Below, piece by piece: positions 43,640 to 53,403 of a DNA stretch of 64,000 nt. Made by a program: the position numbers and the translations under genes. This stretch comes from Ruegeria sediminis (lineage in GTDB: Bacteria; Pseudomonadota; Alphaproteobacteria; Rhodobacterales; Rhodobacteraceae): positions 558,001-622,000 of the forward strand of contig NZ_VCPD01000001.1 in NCBI RefSeq assembly GCF_005938215.1, read 5' to 3'. Below the pieces are notes generated by a model, which did not search any database, was not told where the DNA came from, and saw only the letters and a program-made list of their open reading frames with translations. Numbering within the stretch: the stretch's first letter is position 1; each line of letters begins with the position of its first letter.

Positions 43640-45403
43640 TCAGGAATTCACGATCAGCCCCGCCGGCATCTTTACCGGCAGGGACAGGAGTTTCTGGGCA
43701 AACGCCTTGCCCTGCGGATCGTTGCGCAGACTGGCGACGCCGCCGCCGCCCAGAACCCGCGTCATCAGGATGTTCATCGCGCAGGTGCCGGGCAAGAAAA
43801 ACCGCGCGACTTCGCCCTGCAGTTCTTCGGCAAAGACCGTCGCGACCGCCTCGGGCGTGAGCGCCGCCCAGATGTGCGGCATGTAGGCCGGGTGCCGCGC
43901 GATCACCCCGATATTGGCGCTGTCGCCCTTGTCGCCGGACCGCGCCCAGGCCAGCGCCTCAAGCGGGCGCATGACGGTTTCCGCCGCAGGCTCGGCCTCT
44001 GGCGGCGATTTCGGCTTGGACGGACCGATTTCCCGCACCGGCAGTTCGGGCGGGTCGAACGGCACCGGCTTTCCATCGATCGTCACCCGGCAAGCCAGCG
44101 CGTTTGCATCGACGAGGAACGAGAACAGCGCCACCACCGGTGACGGCTTCGGCCGGCCGCCGCCGGTGAAGAAATGCAGCCCCGGCGGCGTGGCCAGCGC
44201 GCCGCCGATCAGTTCCTTCAGAAACAGCCCGACCGCGCGCGCATCGTCGTGCCGGACCGCGGCCTTGAAGGCGATTTCTTCGTACGCGCCCGATCCCGGC
44301 CTTCCTCCGAACGCCTCGAAGGACACCTCGCGGTAGTCCACCGCGTGCATCCGGGCCAGCCTCGCCCGCGCCCGGTCCAGCCCCGCCTGCGCGAAGGCCC
44401 GCGCCTTTTTCCGCGCGTCGCGCCCGCTCATCTGGAACACCATCCCGGCGCGGTAGCCGTCGGCCCATGTTGCCGACACCTTGAGACGCCCCGAAGGCGC
44501 CCGCCCCTGCGCACCCGTCACGCGCACCCGCTCCGGCCCGTCCTGCGCCATCCGCACCTCGGAAAAATCGCAGATCACGTCCGGCAGAAGATAGGCCTGC
44601 GGGTCGCCGATCTCGTACAGCATCTGCTCGCCGACCGAGGCGGGCGTGACGATGCCGGTCGTCCCTTCGGGCTTGGTCAGCACCAGGGCGCCATCGCCCG
44701 CGACCTCGGCGATCGGATAGCCGATCCGCGCCGGATCTCCCGCCTGCTCCCAGTCGGTGAAATTGCCGCCGGTCGATTGCGGCCCGCATTCCAGCAGATG
44801 CCCCGCCAGCGAGCCCGCCGCCAAAAGGTCGTGATCGCCCGCCGTCCAGCCGAAGCGGTGCATGCAGGCGGCAAGCGTCAGCGCGCTGTCGGCGCAGCGC
44901 CCGGTCAGGACGATATCCGCCCCGGCCTCCAGCGCCGCCACGACCGGAAACGCGCCGACATAGGCGTTCATCGAGGCGATCCTGTCCAGCGGCGGCATCG
45001 GCTCGCCCGAGAACATCTCGACCTCTTCCACAAACTCGCCGGCGCGCGGCAGCAAGTCGTCGCCTTCGACCACGGCGACCGACAGCGACAATCCCGCCTC
45101 AGCGATCCGGGCCCGCAGCGCCGCGGCGCAGGCTTGCGGATTCACCCCGCCCGCATTGGACAGGACCCGCACGCCTTGCGCCGCAATCGCGGGCAGGTTC
45201 GGCCCCATCGCCTCGGTCACGAAATCGGTGGCATAACCCAGCGCGGCATCCTTCATCCGGGCCCGGGCCAGGATCGACATGGTGATCTCGGCCAGGTAGT
45301 CGTAGACCAGAACGTCCACCCCAGCGCCCAAAAGCTGCGCGGTGGCGTGGGGCGCTTCGCCCCAGAACCCGCTGGCTCCTCCGATGCGCAGGATATCCGT
45401 CAC
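43640..45403 (-). CDS. AtuA-family protein (DUF1446), acyclic terpene utilisation
   Basis: 587 residues. The start MTDILRIGGASGFWGEAPHA and segments LVYDYLAEITMSILARARM, VRVLSNAGGVNPQACA and VLTGRCADSALTLAACMHRF define the DUF1446/AtuA domain; the C-terminal 100 residues (RPLEALAWARSGDKGDSANI) are the AtuA extension. AtuA is required for citronellol/geraniol breakdown in Pseudomonas but its reaction is unknown. First gene of the leftward carboxylase operon, divergent from a TetR gene. Confidence 0.9.
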   Translation of the reverse strand: MTDILRIGGASGFWGEAPHATAQLLGAGVDVLVYDYLAEITMSILARARMKDAALGYATDFVTEAMGPNLPAIAAQGVRVLSNAGGVNPQACAAALRARIAEAGLSLSVAVVEGDDLLPRAGEFVEEVEMFSGEPMPPLDRIASMNAYVGAFPVVAALEAGADIVLTGRCADSALTLAACMHRFGWTAGDHDLLAAGSLAGHLLECGPQSTGGNFTDWEQAGDPARIGYPIAEVAGDGALVLTKPEGTTGIVTPASVGEQMLYEIGDPQAYLLPDVICDFSEVRMAQDGPERVRVTGAQGRAPSGRLKVSATWADGYRAGMVFQMSGRDARKKARAFAQAGLDRARARLARMHAVDYREVSFEAFGGRPGSGAYEEIAFKAAVRHDDARAVGLFLKELIGGALATPPGLHFFTGGGRPKPSPVVALFSFLVDANALACRVTIDGKPVPFDPPELPVREIGPSKPKSPPEAEPAAETVMRPLEALAWARSGDKGDSANIGVIARHPAYMPHIWAALTPEAVATVFAEELQGEVARFFLPGTCAMNILMTRVLGGGGVASLRNDPQGKAFAQKLLSLPVKMPAGLIVNS

Positions 45404-45440
45404 GCGACGTCCTTTCCTCTCCCTGGCCGCGCGGCACTTT

Positions 45441-45458
45441 ACAGACCGCCCGTTCTGT
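45441..45458. promoter_or_regulatory. 18-bp inverted repeat, likely TetR operator
   Basis: ACAGACCG-CC-CGTTCTGT matches its own reverse complement at 7 of 8 arm positions. It lies in the 121-base gap between the divergent AtuA gene (start 45403) and TetR gene (start 45525), so it could control both operons. Confidence 0.55.
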
Positions 45459-45524
45459 TTTTAAGTTGCCCGCAACCTTTTCACCGGTCAAGCGGGCTCG
45501 GCCCGGAACGACGCGACGGAACGA

Positions 45525-46157
45525 ATGGCGGCCACGGACAAACCCACGACGCAGGACCAGCGCTCCAGGGCGATGCAGGCAAAGGTGGTCCGCGCCGCCA
45601 TCGCCTGCCTCGACACGCTGGGCTATGCCGAGACCAGCTTTGCCAGGGTGCAGGCGCAGGCGGGCGTGTCGCGCGGCGCCATCACCCATCACTTCCCGAC
45701 CAAGCAGGCGCTGGTCGCGGCCACGGCGATGGAGCTTCTGGCCAATGCGCTGGGGCCGGTCGAACGCCGCCCCGGCCCGCCGGACGGCAATCCGGCCCCG
45801 GTCTACGACCTGATCATGACGGCCTGGGACAGGGTGGTGAACTCGCCCGGCGGCCGCGCCATGGTCGAGATCCTCGTGGCCTGCCGCACCGACCCCGATC
45901 TCTACGACCTGCTGAAGCACCGTCTGCACGACTGGGACCGGCAAAGCCGCGCATCGATCGCCCGCAGCTATGTCGGCAACGGTCCCGACCCCGACGACGC
46001 GGAACTGCTGTGGAGCATGGCCCGGAACTTCCTGCGCGGGCTGGTGCTGCACGACAAGTTCGTCTCGGACCCGGCCTATCTGGCGCGGATGGTCGACCGG
46101 TTCGCCCGGATGATGGAAACGCAACTGACCGTCCTGCCCGCAAAGGAGACGCCATGA
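45525..46157 (+). CDS. TetR-family regulator of the carboxylase locus
   Basis: 210 residues. N-terminal helix-turn-helix: FARVQAQAGVSRGAITHHFP then TKQALVAATAMELL; the rest is an all-helical ligand domain. Ends with an ATGA overlap into the acyl-CoA dehydrogenase gene. Divergent from AtuA with an 18-bp inverted repeat between them. Probably a repressor relieved by an acyl-CoA, as AtuR is. Confidence 0.9.
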   Translation: MAATDKPTTQDQRSRAMQAKVVRAAIACLDTLGYAETSFARVQAQAGVSRGAITHHFPTKQALVAATAMELLANALGPVERRPGPPDGNPAPVYDLIMTAWDRVVNSPGGRAMVEILVACRTDPDLYDLLKHRLHDWDRQSRASIARSYVGNGPDPDDAELLWSMARNFLRGLVLHDKFVSDPAYLARMVDRFARMMETQLTVLPAKETP

Positions 46158-47311
46158 CCTGCCCTTCCCCCTTCATGACCCCCGAGCGCGAAGCCTGGCG
46201 CGGCAACCTGAAACGCTTTTTCGACGCCGAGGTGAAACCCCATGTCGAAGAGTGGGAGGCGAACCGCTCGGTCCCGTGGGAGCTGCATGAAAAACTGGGC
46301 GATCTGGGCGTGTTCGGCTTCGGCATCCCCGAGGAATACGGCGGATTGGGCTTCGACGACGCCTTCATGCGCGCCGACTATGCCGAACTGGCCTTCGGCT
46401 GCGGCGCCTCCGGGGTGGCGGCCGCGGTCGGGGGGCGGATGATCTCGCTGGGTCCCATCGCGCGCTTTGCGCCCGAGGAGTTCCGGCGCACGGTCCTGCC
46501 CCAGATCGTGGGCGGGCGGATGAACTCGGCGCTGGCGATCACCGAGCCGGGCGGCGGCTCGGACGTGGCGAACCTGACCACGGGCGCGAAGCGCACCGCG
46601 AAAGGCTGGGCGCTGAACGGCGCCAAGGCCTACATCACCGGCGGCATGGATGCGCAATGGTTCGTCGTCGGCGCCCGCACCGGCGGCCCGGGGCTCGCCG
46701 GCATCTCGCTGTTCCTGGTCGAGGCCGGCGCGCCCGGTTTCACCCGCACGCCGCTGGGCGGCAAGATGGGCTGGCACTGCTCGGAACAGGCGATGCTGCA
46801 TTTCGACGATTGCGAGGTGCCGGAAACCGCGCTGATCGGCCCCGAGAACAAGGGCTTCATCGCGATCATGAACAATTTCAACCACGAGCGTCTCGCCATG
46901 ATCGCGGGCAGCCTTGGCATGATGCGGGTCTGCTACGACGCCGCGCTGGACTGGGCGCGCGAACGCGTGACCTTCGGACGGCGGCTGATCGAACACCAGG
47001 TCATCGCGCACAAGTTCGCTGAGATGTCCGCGAGGATCGACATGATCGAAGCCTGGCTGGAACGCATCTGCTGGGCGATGAACCAGGGGCTCATGCCCGC
47101 GGCCGAGATCGCCAAGGCCAAGGTGCAGGCGACCAAGGCGCTGGAATTCACGGCCTCGGAAGCCATGCAGATCTTCGGCGGCGCGGGCTATCTGACCGGC
47201 AACCCGGTGGAACGGGTCTGGCGCGAGGTCAAGGTGATGGCGATCGGCGGCGGGTCCGAGGAGATCCTGCGCGACCTGGCCGTGCGGCAGATGGGGCTGG
47301 CGGGGCAGTAG
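46154..47311 (+). CDS. Acyl-CoA dehydrogenase (AtuD-like position)
   Basis: 385 residues, coupled to the TetR gene (ATGA) with AAAGGAGA upstream. Motifs: GIPEEYGGLGFDDAFMRADY, SALAITEPGGGSDVANLTTG and GAKAYITGGMDAQWFVVGAR for flavin/substrate contact; a C-terminal IFGGAGYLTGNPVERVWREV segment. The residue at the MCAD catalytic Glu position is Gly (IGGGSEEIL), so the base is likely elsewhere. With the second dehydrogenase at 36841-37998 it gives the locus two alpha-beta dehydrogenation steps. Confidence 0.9.
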   Translation: MTCPSPFMTPEREAWRGNLKRFFDAEVKPHVEEWEANRSVPWELHEKLGDLGVFGFGIPEEYGGLGFDDAFMRADYAELAFGCGASGVAAAVGGRMISLGPIARFAPEEFRRTVLPQIVGGRMNSALAITEPGGGSDVANLTTGAKRTAKGWALNGAKAYITGGMDAQWFVVGARTGGPGLAGISLFLVEAGAPGFTRTPLGGKMGWHCSEQAMLHFDDCEVPETALIGPENKGFIAIMNNFNHERLAMIAGSLGMMRVCYDAALDWARERVTFGRRLIEHQVIAHKFAEMSARIDMIEAWLERICWAMNQGLMPAAEIAKAKVQATKALEFTASEAMQIFGGAGYLTGNPVERVWREVKVMAIGGGSEEILRDLAVRQMGLAGQ

Positions 47312-47535
47312 TGGTTTGCACATTCCGATCGGAGTAGTGATCCGCGAGAAGAATGCTGTGCGGGTTCGTCTGTATTGCGGGACTGAGAGATCCGTTTCTG
47401 CGGGCAGGCAACGGATTTGGGCTGCCTGATACAGAACAATCGAACAACCGAATGCGTGGCAGGAACCCTTTTGGCGGGGTAGCGTCTCCGGGCAAAACGT
47501 GGTTGACGTGTGTGGAAAAAAAATCGGATCGCACT

Positions 47536-48390
47536 ATGACGGCATTTCCTGACAATGCACTGAAGACGCATCAAAATGAAGTCCAGAGATTGCTGGGGAG
47601 ATGTTTGTTGCGGTTACAAGCATACGAACGTTTGCTCAAAGCTGTCATCGCCCATCACGAAATCTCTGGGCCGATTCATGGCTTGAAGGCAGTACGAGAC
47701 ACTCGTACTGAAAGCGCTGCCCGCAAGACTCTCGGAACCTTGGTCGGCGATCTGTTCGAGTCGAATGTTGTTACGCACAAAATCGACACACCCAATACAA
47801 TGAAGATCGATTTTCCGGAGAACAGCGTTTCCTACAGCAGTCGGGTTGTTCTGAATTTACCGGACGTGGAATTCGCCCGAATAGAAAGTGAACTGAAGGA
47901 ATTTGTCACTCTACGAAACAATTTGGTGCACCATTTCATTGGCCAGCATGACCTTGGAAGCCTGGAGGGGTGCCGTGACGGTCGCGACGCCCTGGTCGCT
48001 GCCGGCGACCAAATCAATCACCACTACGAACAGCTTCGGGAGTGGGCGACAGACATGCAACAATGTCGACGGGCGCTTGCAGAGTTCCTCCGGTCGGATG
48101 AGTTTCGCGAATTTCTGGTCAATGGCACGAGAATCTGGTCTGGCTCAGAAATTGTGCTTGCATTGAAGGAGGCTGCGGGTGAATTGGCCGTCGATGGATG
48201 GACAACCGTCGCGGAGGCTGAAGAATGGATTGCCGAGCGGTACCCCGAACAACTGCCCGCGGAATATGGATGCAGCAGTTGGCGGCAGGTCGTCCATGAG
48301 TCGCGTATGTTCGAGCTCCGGTATTTTACAATAAATGGACTACGTTCCGCCAAGTATCGGGAAATAAAACGTCCTAAGAACTCAAGTTGA
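47536..48390 (+). CDS. HEPN-like plus OST-HTH/LOTUS-like domain protein
   Basis: 284 residues from ATG 47536. Residues 1 to about 185 are helical and contain FVTLRNNLVHHFIG: Arg127 and His132 make the Rx4H motif with Asn after Arg, the hallmark of HEPN ribonucleases. Residues about 215-280 (GWTTVAEAEEWIAERYPEQL, then YGCSSWRQVVHES, then MFELRYFTINGLRSAKYRE) fit the OST-HTH/LOTUS RNA-binding winged helix seen in many bacterial accessory proteins. Base composition is clearly lower in GC than both flanks, and it stands alone between two fatty-acid operons, so it is probably acquired. Likely acts on RNA; no antitoxin gene is visible. Confidence 0.65.
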   Translation: MTAFPDNALKTHQNEVQRLLGRCLLRLQAYERLLKAVIAHHEISGPIHGLKAVRDTRTESAARKTLGTLVGDLFESNVVTHKIDTPNTMKIDFPENSVSYSSRVVLNLPDVEFARIESELKEFVTLRNNLVHHFIGQHDLGSLEGCRDGRDALVAAGDQINHHYEQLREWATDMQQCRRALAEFLRSDEFREFLVNGTRIWSGSEIVLALKEAAGELAVDGWTTVAEAEEWIAERYPEQLPAEYGCSSWRQVVHESRMFELRYFTINGLRSAKYREIKRPKNSS

Positions 48391-48654
48391 GTTTCGCTTG
48401 CGGCATAGATTCTTGTTGGTGCCATTCGTTTTGGCGTGTGGATCCGATCCGAGGGTCCTGTTTGGACTTCATGCTGACTTTCACAAGCTACAGGCTCACG
48501 CATTGGTCCATTCATCGGTTTCGCATCAAAACCGGCGCGAAATCTAAACCAAACGCCGCTACGCGACGTCACAACTCAAATGCCGCGACTGTCCTGTTGG
48601 GGAATCGCGGGGCCTCGCCCTACGCTCCGCGCAATCGGATCAGGAGGAGAGACG
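48391..48654. other. Lower-GC gap before the thiolase gene
   Basis: 264 bases with no recognised gene. The AT-rich part belongs compositionally to the preceding accessory gene. The last 15 bases carry AGGAGGAGAG, a strong ribosome binding site for the thiolase. Confidence 0.4.
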
Positions 48655-49863
<1,209 letters not shown>

Positions 49864-49875
49864 GGGAGACAGGAC

Positions 49876-52020
49876 ATGGGCGAATTCGCTTACGAAAAGG
49901 ACGCCGACGGCATCGTCACCGTCACCATGGACATGGACGGCCCGGTCAACGCGATGAACGCGCAGTTCTGGCCGCTGTTTTCCGACACGATGGACCGGAT
50001 CGAGGCCGAACAGGACCTCAGGGGCGTGATCTGGACCTCGGCCAAGGACACGTTCTTTGCCGGGGGCGATCTGAACATGCTCAAAAGCATCGAGCTCGAC
50101 GGCGTCGAAGAGCTGTTCCTGTCGGTTGAGGCCACCAAGGCCATCATGCGGCGGCAGGAAAAGCTGCCGGTTCCCGTGGTCGCCGCCATCAACGGTGCGG
50201 CCCTGGGCGGCGGGTTCGAGATCTGCCTGGCCTGCCACCGCCGCATCGCCGCCGACGACCCGAAAACCAGGATCGGCCTGCCCGAGGTGACGCTCGGCCT
50301 GCTGCCGGGCGGCGGCGGCGTCGTGCGCCTGACCTGGCTGCTGGGGCTTGAGGCCGCGATGCCCTTCCTGCTGGAAGGGCGCCAGGTCTCGCCCGACAAG
50401 GCGCTGCAAGCGGGCCTGATCCACGAGGTCGTGCCCGCCGACCGGTTGTTGAGCCGCGCGAAGGAGTGGATCCTGTCGGTTCAGGGCGACGAGGCGGCGG
50501 TGACGCAGCCCTGGGACGACAAGGGCTACAGGATACCCGGCGGCCCCTCGACCGCGCCCAAGAACATGACCCGCATCGCCGGCGCGGCGGCGATGCTGTT
50601 CAAGAAGACGCGCGGGTTGATGCCCGCCCCGGCCAAGATCCTCGACATCATGACCGAGGCGGCGGGCAAGGTCGATTTCGACACGGCGCAACGGTATGAA
50701 AGCCGCAAGTTCGTGTCGCTGACGCCGCTGGCCAGCACCAAGAACATGATCGAAACGCTGTTCTTCGGCATGAACAAGGTCAACGGCGGGGCCAGCCGGC
50801 CGAAGGGCGTGCCGCCGTCCAGGGTCGAATGTCTGGGCATCCTGGGCGCCGGCATGATGGGTCAGGGCATCGCCTTTTCGGCGGCCATGGCGGGCCTGCC
50901 GGTGGTGCTCAAGGACATGTCGATAGAGGCGGCCGAGCGCGGCAAGGCCTATACCGCCAAGCTGCTGGACAAGCGCGTCGGCCAGGGCCGCATGACAGGG
51001 GAACAACGCGACGCCGTGCTGGCCCTGATCACGCCGACGGACAAATCCGGCGACCTGAAGGGCTGCGACCTGATCATCGAGGCGGTGTTCGAAAAGATCG
51101 ACGTCAAGGACGCGGTGCTGGCCGAGCATGAATCGCTGCTGGCCGAGAACGGCATCTGGGGCTCGAACACCTCGACCCTGCCGATCACCCGGCTGGCGAC
51201 CGGATCGGCGAATCCTGCGAATTTCGTCGGCCTGCATTTCTTTTCGCCGGTCGACAAGATGCCGCTCTTGGAGATCATCGCGGGCGAAAAGACTTCGGAC
51301 GAGACGCTGGCCCGCGCCTTCGACTTCGCCCGCCAGATCAGGAAGACGCCGATCATCGTCGGCGACAGCACCGGCTTCTACACCTCGCGCACCATCGGCA
51401 CCAAGATCATCGAAGCGGTGGAACTGGTGGCCGAGGGGCACGACCCGGTGCGGGTGGACAACCTTTCGCGCCAGACCGGAATGCCGACGGGGATGCTGTC
51501 GCTGCTCGACGAGGTTCAGATCAAGCTGGTGGTGGACATCTACGACACGCAGGTCGAGATGGGGCTGCTGGATCCCGAGCGCGAACAGAACCCCGCAGCC
51601 CGCGCCATGCTGGCCGAGATGATCAGTCAGCACGGACGCCACGGCCGGGCCACCGGCAAGGGGTTCTACGACTATTCCGACCAGGGCAAGACGATCTGGC
51701 CCGGTCTGGCCGCATGGCGCAAGGAAGACGCCCAAATCAGCGACCGGGACATCCAGGACCGCATCCTGTTCCGCGCCGTGCTGGAAAGCCTGCGCTGCCT
51801 CGAGGAAGGCGTGCTGCGCACCGTCGCGGACGGCAATGTCGGCTCGATCCTCGGCATCGGCGCGCCGGTGCATACGGGCGGCTACATCCAGTTCGTCAAC
51901 ACCTATGGCCCCGAACGGTTCCTGGCCCGGTGCGAGGAACTGGCCGCGCAATACGGTCCGCGCTTCGACCCGCCCGAGATCCTGAAACGGCACGTGGCCG
52001 AAGACAGGGCTTTCGCCTGA
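49876..52020 (+). CDS. fadJ: Multifunctional enoyl-CoA hydratase/3-hydroxyacyl-CoA dehydrogenase
   Basis: 714 residues. N-terminal crotonase domain ([20 protein letters not shown], with the later [20 protein letters not shown] containing catalytic Glu). From about residue 315, the NAD-dependent dehydrogenase: [20 protein letters not shown] and [19 protein letters not shown] with the catalytic His. It hydrates enoyl-CoA and oxidises the 3-hydroxy product; with the upstream thiolase it completes the beta-oxidation cycle. Ends at a GC-rich hairpin. Confidence 0.95.
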   Translation: MGEFAYEKDADGIVTVTMDMDGPVNAMNAQFWPLFSDTMDRIEAEQDLRGVIWTSAKDTFFAGGDLNMLKSIELDGVEELFLSVEATKAIMRRQEKLPVPVVAAINGAALGGGFEICLACHRRIAADDPKTRIGLPEVTLGLLPGGGGVVRLTWLLGLEAAMPFLLEGRQVSPDKALQAGLIHEVVPADRLLSRAKEWILSVQGDEAAVTQPWDDKGYRIPGGPSTAPKNMTRIAGAAAMLFKKTRGLMPAPAKILDIMTEAAGKVDFDTAQRYESRKFVSLTPLASTKNMIETLFFGMNKVNGGASRPKGVPPSRVECLGILGAGMMGQGIAFSAAMAGLPVVLKDMSIEAAERGKAYTAKLLDKRVGQGRMTGEQRDAVLALITPTDKSGDLKGCDLIIEAVFEKIDVKDAVLAEHESLLAENGIWGSNTSTLPITRLATGSANPANFVGLHFFSPVDKMPLLEIIAGEKTSDETLARAFDFARQIRKTPIIVGDSTGFYTSRTIGTKIIEAVELVAEGHDPVRVDNLSRQTGMPTGMLSLLDEVQIKLVVDIYDTQVEMGLLDPEREQNPAARAMLAEMISQHGRHGRATGKGFYDYSDQGKTIWPGLAAWRKEDAQISDRDIQDRILFRAVLESLRCLEEGVLRTVADGNVGSILGIGAPVHTGGYIQFVNTYGPERFLARCEELAAQYGPRFDPPEILKRHVAEDRAFA

Positions 52021-52026
52021 GAACCG

Positions 52027-52046
52027 GGGGCGCGGCGACGCGCCCC
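52027..52046. terminator. GC-rich hairpin with GNRA-type loop between convergent genes
   Basis: GGGGCGCG-GCGA-CGCGCCCC forms a perfect 8-bp stem with a GCGA tetraloop in the 28-base gap between the fadJ and TetR stop codons. It could end transcription from both sides; a U-tract is absent. Confidence 0.55.
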
Positions 52047-52048
52047 GT

Positions 52049-52615
52049 TCACCCCGCCAGCGCCGCGTCGAGCAGAACCTGCGCCGCCGCCTTGGCGTCC
52101 TGCGCCGGTTCGCAGCTGTTCAGCAGCACGGCGGTGACGATCGCCCCTTCCTTCAGCAGCAGGATCTGACAGCCCAGCCGTTCCGGATCGCGCGCCCCCG
52201 CCGCACGGGCCAGCCGCGTGAAATGTTCCAGCAGCAGCCGCTTGTGTTCCGCCGCCTGCACGTGGATCGGGTGGTCCTTGTCCTGATACTCGGCCCCCGC
52301 CTTGATGAACATGCAGCCGCGGAACTTGTCCTCCCGGAACCACTCGCCCAGGGCGTCGAACCCGGCGATCAGCTGCCCGGCGGGCGTATTGGACAGCTCT
52401 TCGATACGGCGCAGGAACCAGTTGCGGAAATTCTCGTCGCGCAGGCGCAGCGCCGCCAGAATCAGCTCTTCCTTGGTGCGGAAATGCTTGTACATCGACG
52501 TCTTGGAAACGCCCGTCTCGACGACCAGCTTGTCCATTCCCGTGGCGTGAAACCCGTCACGGTAGAACACCTCGAGCGCCTTTCGCACCAGTTCGTCGCG
52601 TTTGTTCGGCCGCAT
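52049..52615 (-). CDS. TetR-family regulator
   Basis: 188 residues from ATG 52615 (MRPNKRDELVRKALEVFYRD). HTH: MDKLVVETGVSKTSMYKHF followed by RTKEELILAAL. The C-terminal GCMFIKAGAEYQDKDHPIHV segment places it with the AcrR/YcdC-like group that often guards detoxification genes. Three operator-like repeats lie in the 208-base divergent region, one right at its own promoter, so autoregulation and repression of the rightward genes are likely. Confidence 0.92.
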   Translation of the reverse strand: MRPNKRDELVRKALEVFYRDGFHATGMDKLVVETGVSKTSMYKHFRTKEELILAALRLRDENFRNWFLRRIEELSNTPAGQLIAGFDALGEWFREDKFRGCMFIKAGAEYQDKDHPIHVQAAEHKRLLLEHFTRLARAAGARDPERLGCQILLLKEGAIVTAVLLNSCEPAQDAKAAAQVLLDAALAG

Positions 52616-52630
52616 GATTCGGCTCCTATC

Positions 52631-52646
52631 TTTACCGATCCGTACA
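52631..52646. promoter_or_regulatory. TetR operator copy 1
   Basis: TTTACCGATCCGTACA lies 16 bases upstream of the TetR start codon. It shares 13 of 16 positions with copies 2 and 3 (consensus TTWACCGATCNGTAMA). Confidence 0.65.
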
Positions 52647-52761
52647 TAATACTGCAAATCCTGGAGTGCAAATCAAGGCACCCAACCCTTTGTAATAAAT
52701 GAGCTTCAGGCATCCGGCGCGGAGAACGGCGAAAATTTCTGCCGCTCAGCCCTTGAAATTA

Positions 52762-52777
52762 TTAACCGATCGGTACA
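52762..52777. promoter_or_regulatory. TetR operator copy 2
   Basis: TTAACCGATCGGTACA contains the perfect 10-bp palindrome ACCGATCGGT. It sits directly after a TTGAAA box and before the AT-rich CACATATAAC stretch, within the likely rightward promoter. Confidence 0.7.
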
Positions 52778-52792
52778 CATATAACCCATGAG

Positions 52793-52808
52793 TTAACCGA
52801 TCTGTAAA
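52793..52808. promoter_or_regulatory. TetR operator copy 3
   Basis: TTAACCGATCTGTAAA is a direct repeat of copy 2, with start points 31 bases (about three helical turns) apart, so dimers could sit on the same DNA face. It lies 16 bases before the short peptide gene. Confidence 0.65.
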
Positions 52809-52823
52809 CCAAGGATCAGCCCG

Positions 52824-52907
52824 ATGCGCCGTCATTCATCCCTGTTCCCGACCCGACACATTCACGTGCTGCTTGCGCTGGCCCTGCTGGCCGCCGTCCT
52901 CGCCTGA
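52824..52907 (+). CDS. 27-residue hydrophobic peptide
   Basis: MRRHSSLFPTRHIHVLLALA followed by LLAAVLA and a stop. A basic N-terminus precedes one hydrophobic helix, giving the look of a tiny membrane peptide or a signal-peptide-like leader. AAGGATC lies upstream of the ATG. It is the first open frame after the TetR-controlled promoter, 18 bases before the SnoaL-like gene. Could be a real small protein, a translated leader or chance. Confidence 0.4.
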   Translation: MRRHSSLFPTRHIHVLLALALLAAVLA

Positions 52908-52925
52908 ACCGCCTGCGAGACCACC

Positions 52926-53390
52926 ATGCCCCGTCCCCCGCTGCCCCCTTTCACCGCCGAAACCGCCGCCGAAAAGGTCCGGCTGGCCGAGAACGCCTGG
53001 AACAGCCGCGACGCCGACATCGTGACCCCGGCCTACACGGATGACAGCCAATGGCGGAACCGGGCCGAGTTCCTGTCCGGTCACGGCCAGATCCACGCCT
53101 TTCTGACCCGCAAGTGGAGGAAGGAACTGGACTATCGCCTGATCAAGGAACTCTGGTCCTTTTCCGGCACCCGGATCGCCGTGCGCTACGCCTATGAATG
53201 GCGCGACGACAGCGGGCAATGGTTCCGCTCCTACGGCAACGAGAACTGGGAATTCGCGGCCGACGGGCGCATGGCCGAACGCCACGCCTCGCTGAACGAC
53301 CTGCCGATCTCCGAGACCGAGCGCCTGTTCCACTGGCCGCTCGGCCCCCGCCCCGACGATCACCCCGGCCTCTCCGAGCTTGGCCTGTGA
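52926..53390 (+). CDS. DUF1348/SnoaL-like (nuclear transport factor 2 fold) protein
   Basis: 154 residues. The DUF1348 signature is clear: [56 protein letters not shown] and [18 protein letters not shown]. The family is small, cytoplasmic and uncharacterised, often near TetR genes and flavin-type oxidases, as here. It is in the TetR-regulated rightward unit and 13 bases before the PNPOx-like gene. Confidence 0.88.
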   Translation: MPRPPLPPFTAETAAEKVRLAENAWNSRDADIVTPAYTDDSQWRNRAEFLSGHGQIHAFLTRKWRKELDYRLIKELWSFSGTRIAVRYAYEWRDDSGQWFRSYGNENWEFAADGRMAERHASLNDLPISETERLFHWPLGPRPDDHPGLSELGL

Positions 53391-53403
53391 CAGGAGAAAC
53401 CCG

